Notes under the pieces: generated by a model
What the model was told of the DNA's origin: nothing
Databases searched by the model: none
The model's input: only the letters and a program-made list of their open reading frames with translations
Part shown: piece after piece, positions 61,408-64,000 of the stretch
Numbering within the stretch: position 1 is the stretch's first letter
Layout: every line of letters begins with the position of its first letter
NCBI GenBank assembly: GCA_012295275.1
Contig: CM022669.1
Span: 1,065,573-1,129,572, forward strand
Origin: Chrysomallon squamiferum
Taxonomy: Eukaryota; Mollusca; Gastropoda; Neomphalida; Peltospiridae
Direction: 5' to 3'
DNA length: 64,000 nucleotides
Program-made: the position numbers and the translations under genes

Positions 61408-63484
61408 TGAAAATGTTCTTAGGATTAAAATTATTCAGAACTATGTTGGAAAAGGTTAGCATAAATATGCACGTTTAAAATCAAGGGAAATAACTCCAAG
61501 TGACAGTATGTGCAAGGAAGTGAGTGGAGGTTCTGCAGATCACAAACTAGTAGAAAACTGCAAGAAGAGAATTGTACAGATCTGAAAATCAGCAGTGTTA
61601 ATTTCATTGAGGGAAAATACAGAGATAATGTTATTGATTCTGAAGTTTTAAAATGTGAAAATTACACTTAGTAAGAATTATTAATAATTCATTAATAATG
61701 CATTCATACAAAGCATTTTCTGTTTTTTTTCTTTATTTTATTTTTTTAAATACAATTTTGAAATGGAAGATGATCACTTCCGCCATGTTTTTTGTTTTTT
61801 TTGTTTTTTTTACTGTTTTGTTGGAATGAAACAAATATGAAAATGGATAATTTCTTATTTCTTAAGTTTTTAATGTTAATTTTTAATTCTCAGTTTTGAG
61901 ACAGGTAAAGAAACAGACAGTCGACAGAGGACACATTATAGTAATAGCTGAGAACTGAAGTTAGGTTCTATCAACTGAAAAATGACTGCAACTTACAGCT
62001 TCAGTGTAGAAAAGTAAAAAAAAATTGATATGTGTATGCAAGTCTTTCGATCAAAAGTGTAATTTCTATAATGAAAACCAGGTCCATCAGTATTTCTGAG
62101 TGTTTTCTGTAAACTTGTGTAAACAAATAAAGTAATTTCATTATTATTATTATTATTCTGTTTGTAAAATAGAATTTCTAACAAATGAGTGTTAGGGTTA
62201 AACTGACATGTGTCTAAAAGGTTTGAAATAAATAATTTTATAATTTATTTATTTATTTTTTTATTAATTATAGGAATTCATGACTTTAGGAACATCATTA
62301 AGTGCATTGTGCATAGTAAGATTAGTGTCAAAATAATATTTCAAAAATTATTAAATGAATAATTATAATTGCAAACAGAAATAAAAATAAAAACTGAGAC
62401 AGGCAGGGCCTGTGAGAGGGAGGGGTCCAGCTGGTACTTTGTTCTGGGCCCCACAGCCACCATGCAACATCCACCCCCCTTCAAGAACAAGCACTTTCTA
62501 CTACCCTCAGCATTTTACCTCTGATCATGGAAGTAAAGCATTTATGAAACTTTACATTAGATCTGCTGGACTTAAAACCCTCAAAGGGTCATGTACCTCC
62601 TTGAAAAAATTTCTCTTGGAGGCCCTAGAAACAGTATGAACTTTTGCGATGTAAACTCCATTTTGTAAATATAAAATGAAAATAACTACATTTGTGTATT
62701 ATTGTTATTTGTGACAATAAAAAAATGTTATTTTGTTAGTGATGTTGTGTTAATTCAGTGTTAATATGCCACTATTTTCTCACATGCAGATCAAAATAAT
62801 AATAGACAGACAGACAGACAGAAGTGTATGTACACGTAAATGGTGATCAGCTTTATCCTGTTTACATTTTTAATCATACAAGTCAAAATTAAGATTTCTC
62901 TTTGAGATGGAGGAATTTTGGGGTTATTTTTGAGTAATGTGTTCATGAAATGAATTGAGAAAATCTTCTTAATTGGACTATACTGTCAAAAATATGGGCC
63001 ATCATGAAAAAGGGATGCACAGTTGGAATTTGCATGAAACAACATAAAAATATCTTGTAGACAAAACATTGCATTATATGGATTTGGTGGTTTCTTAGAT
63101 AATGACTGGCCTATCGAAATATTGAATGCCATTTTTATCTTTTTTTTAATTTTATTTTTAAATTCCATGAAAAATGTTAATATGTTTTTATCAGAATTTG
63201 AACTTCTTTTTTATTATTATTATTATTATTTATTTTAAATTTTTTTTTGTCTGTTTCCCATCACCACAAAATATTGTAGAACAACAAAATACAACAATTT
63301 TGAAATTTTATAATCAACGAATAATATTTTTCCTTCGAATTAAGACTAGCTTGTTGGTGCTTTTGTCGGAAGTTTGAAGCTAATTGTTTCATTTATTTAC
63401 ACCTACATGACTCAAATCAGACTATAGCTATCAGATCCACTTTATACATTTCTAAACAAGTGTCCGGTGACAGATATTTTCAGC
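61408..63484. other. Convergent 3' flanks of CDK7 and the C2-domain gene
   Basis: No supported exon. It contains the second AAGGGAAATAACTC (61483-61496) and AT-rich sequence. A GC-richer island at 62400-62640 (GGGAGGGGTCCAGC, GGGCCCCACAGCC) carries a 75-codon frame I cannot identify and looks like a fragment of a repeat. (CAGA)n lies near 62803-62821. Confidence 0.5.
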
Positions 63485-63846
63485 TCAGTTAAATTCATTT
63501 CTAAACTCTTTCCACTCCGCAGGCGGAGTATCGTCGTATTTAAACACTGGCATGATGTTGTGCCATCTAGCCGTTTCTAAACCCCACGACTTCAACGTTT
63601 CTTTCCAATGATTCAGGCCGCTTTTCGATCCTTGCGGTCCAATAACCACGTGACCAACGACGCCATCTTTTGTATATCGTCTACCGCGCATGACAACGAA
63701 CTCTAAGGTGCACGTGTCTACCACGTTGAACGGAATGTCGAAGAGGAAGGGCTGGTTCCAGACTGGGGACGTTCCGCTCTGAAGACGAGTTTCTCGAAAT
63801 GTCAGCGTCTCCTCGTTTCGTTTTAGGTTGATGTGAACGTACTGAA
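63485..63846 (-). CDS. Last exon of a synaptotagmin-like C2-domain protein
   Basis: An exon of 362 bp opens behind an acceptor (TGTATTTCAG), phase 2, and encodes 119 residues to TGA. The order of strands is that of a C2B domain: YVHINLKRNEE, SPVWNQPFLFDIP, CTLEFVVMRGRR, VVGHVVIGPQ, LNHWKETL and the ending ARWHNI. The Ca2+-binding loop that normally has Asp-X-Asp reads MRGRRYTKD, so calcium binding by this domain is unlikely, as in several atypical synaptotagmins. A short tail KYDDTPPAEWKEF follows. It is clearly richer in GC and CpG than neighbouring coding exons. The rest of the gene lies to the right of the window, so the exact member cannot be named. Confidence 0.82.
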
Positions 63847-64000
63847 CTGAAATACAAACAAATCACTTGAACATCTACAAGTTACACTCACTGTCAAATC
63901 TGAACGTAGTTCATCTTAATCATACATTCGATTTTCAAAACGCTTTACAGACGATCTGTTACTTTTAAAGAAAGTGGGGGAGGGGAAACAAGAACATAAT
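63847..64000 (-). other. Intron of the C2-domain gene
   Basis: Sequence upstream (on the minus strand) of the acceptor at 63847; no exon is visible before the window ends. Confidence 0.6.

Noticed and set aside
62400-62640. 75-codon frame in a GC-richer island
   Set aside because: No recognisable family; may be part of an interspersed repeat, so not called as a gene.

Overview
This is a eukaryotic, animal-type genomic window. It is very AT-rich, split by short spliceosomal introns (GT..AG), and full of microsatellites, minisatellites and decayed transposons. Five protein-coding loci can be read with intact frames, plus one terminal exon at the right edge. A lophotrochozoan, most likely a mollusc, is my best guess. 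That rests on gene structure, repeat style and two copies of a 14-mer (AAGGGAAATAACTC) resembling a motif I recall as common in mollusc DNA; it is inference, not proof.

Layout: (i) 717-9583 (+), the 3' part of a long coiled-coil, probably centrosomal (centlein-like) gene, 14 exons, with tandem repeats grown on several of its own splice junctions. (ii) 11056-18326 (-), a convergent gene for an uncharacterised protein of about 1592 aa, almost all in one 4.56-kb exon; promoter-like DNA with a CRE palindrome lies near 20.25 kb. (iii) 20.5-32.8 kb, a transposon graveyard: a broken Mutator-like/FLYWCH transposase, an element with long inverted repeats, three copies of a dispersed repeat, a Tigger/pogo-like fragment and a gutted Ty3/gypsy chromovirus with unequal LTRs and a SINE-like insert. 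(iv) 35133-37691 (+), an intact single-exon coding sequence for an 852-aa protein that fuses a divergent choline/carnitine acyltransferase domain to an isoaspartyl peptidase/asparaginase-like Ntn hydrolase. (v) 38.4-40.9 kb, satellites and a mariner-type MITE. (vi) 41696-42744 (-), a small Golgi type II membrane protein of the core-1 galactosyltransferase/Cosmc family. (vii) 43.0-46.8 kb, a tetranucleotide array, a dead C2H2 zinc-finger fragment and a 3.3-kb array of 17/18-bp units. (viii) 46.8-56 kb, mostly non-coding DNA with an inverted-arm minisatellite at 51.7-52.4 kb. (ix) 56246-61407 (+), a complete 11-exon CDK7 gene (342 aa), followed tail-to-tail by (x) the last exon of a synaptotagmin-like C2 gene (63485-63846, -).

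The genes do not form a pathway or operon. The most unusual item is the acyltransferase-isoaspartyl peptidase fusion. Next are the splice-junction-seeded repeats, the E-box-rich binary satellite and the two inverted-arm elements.
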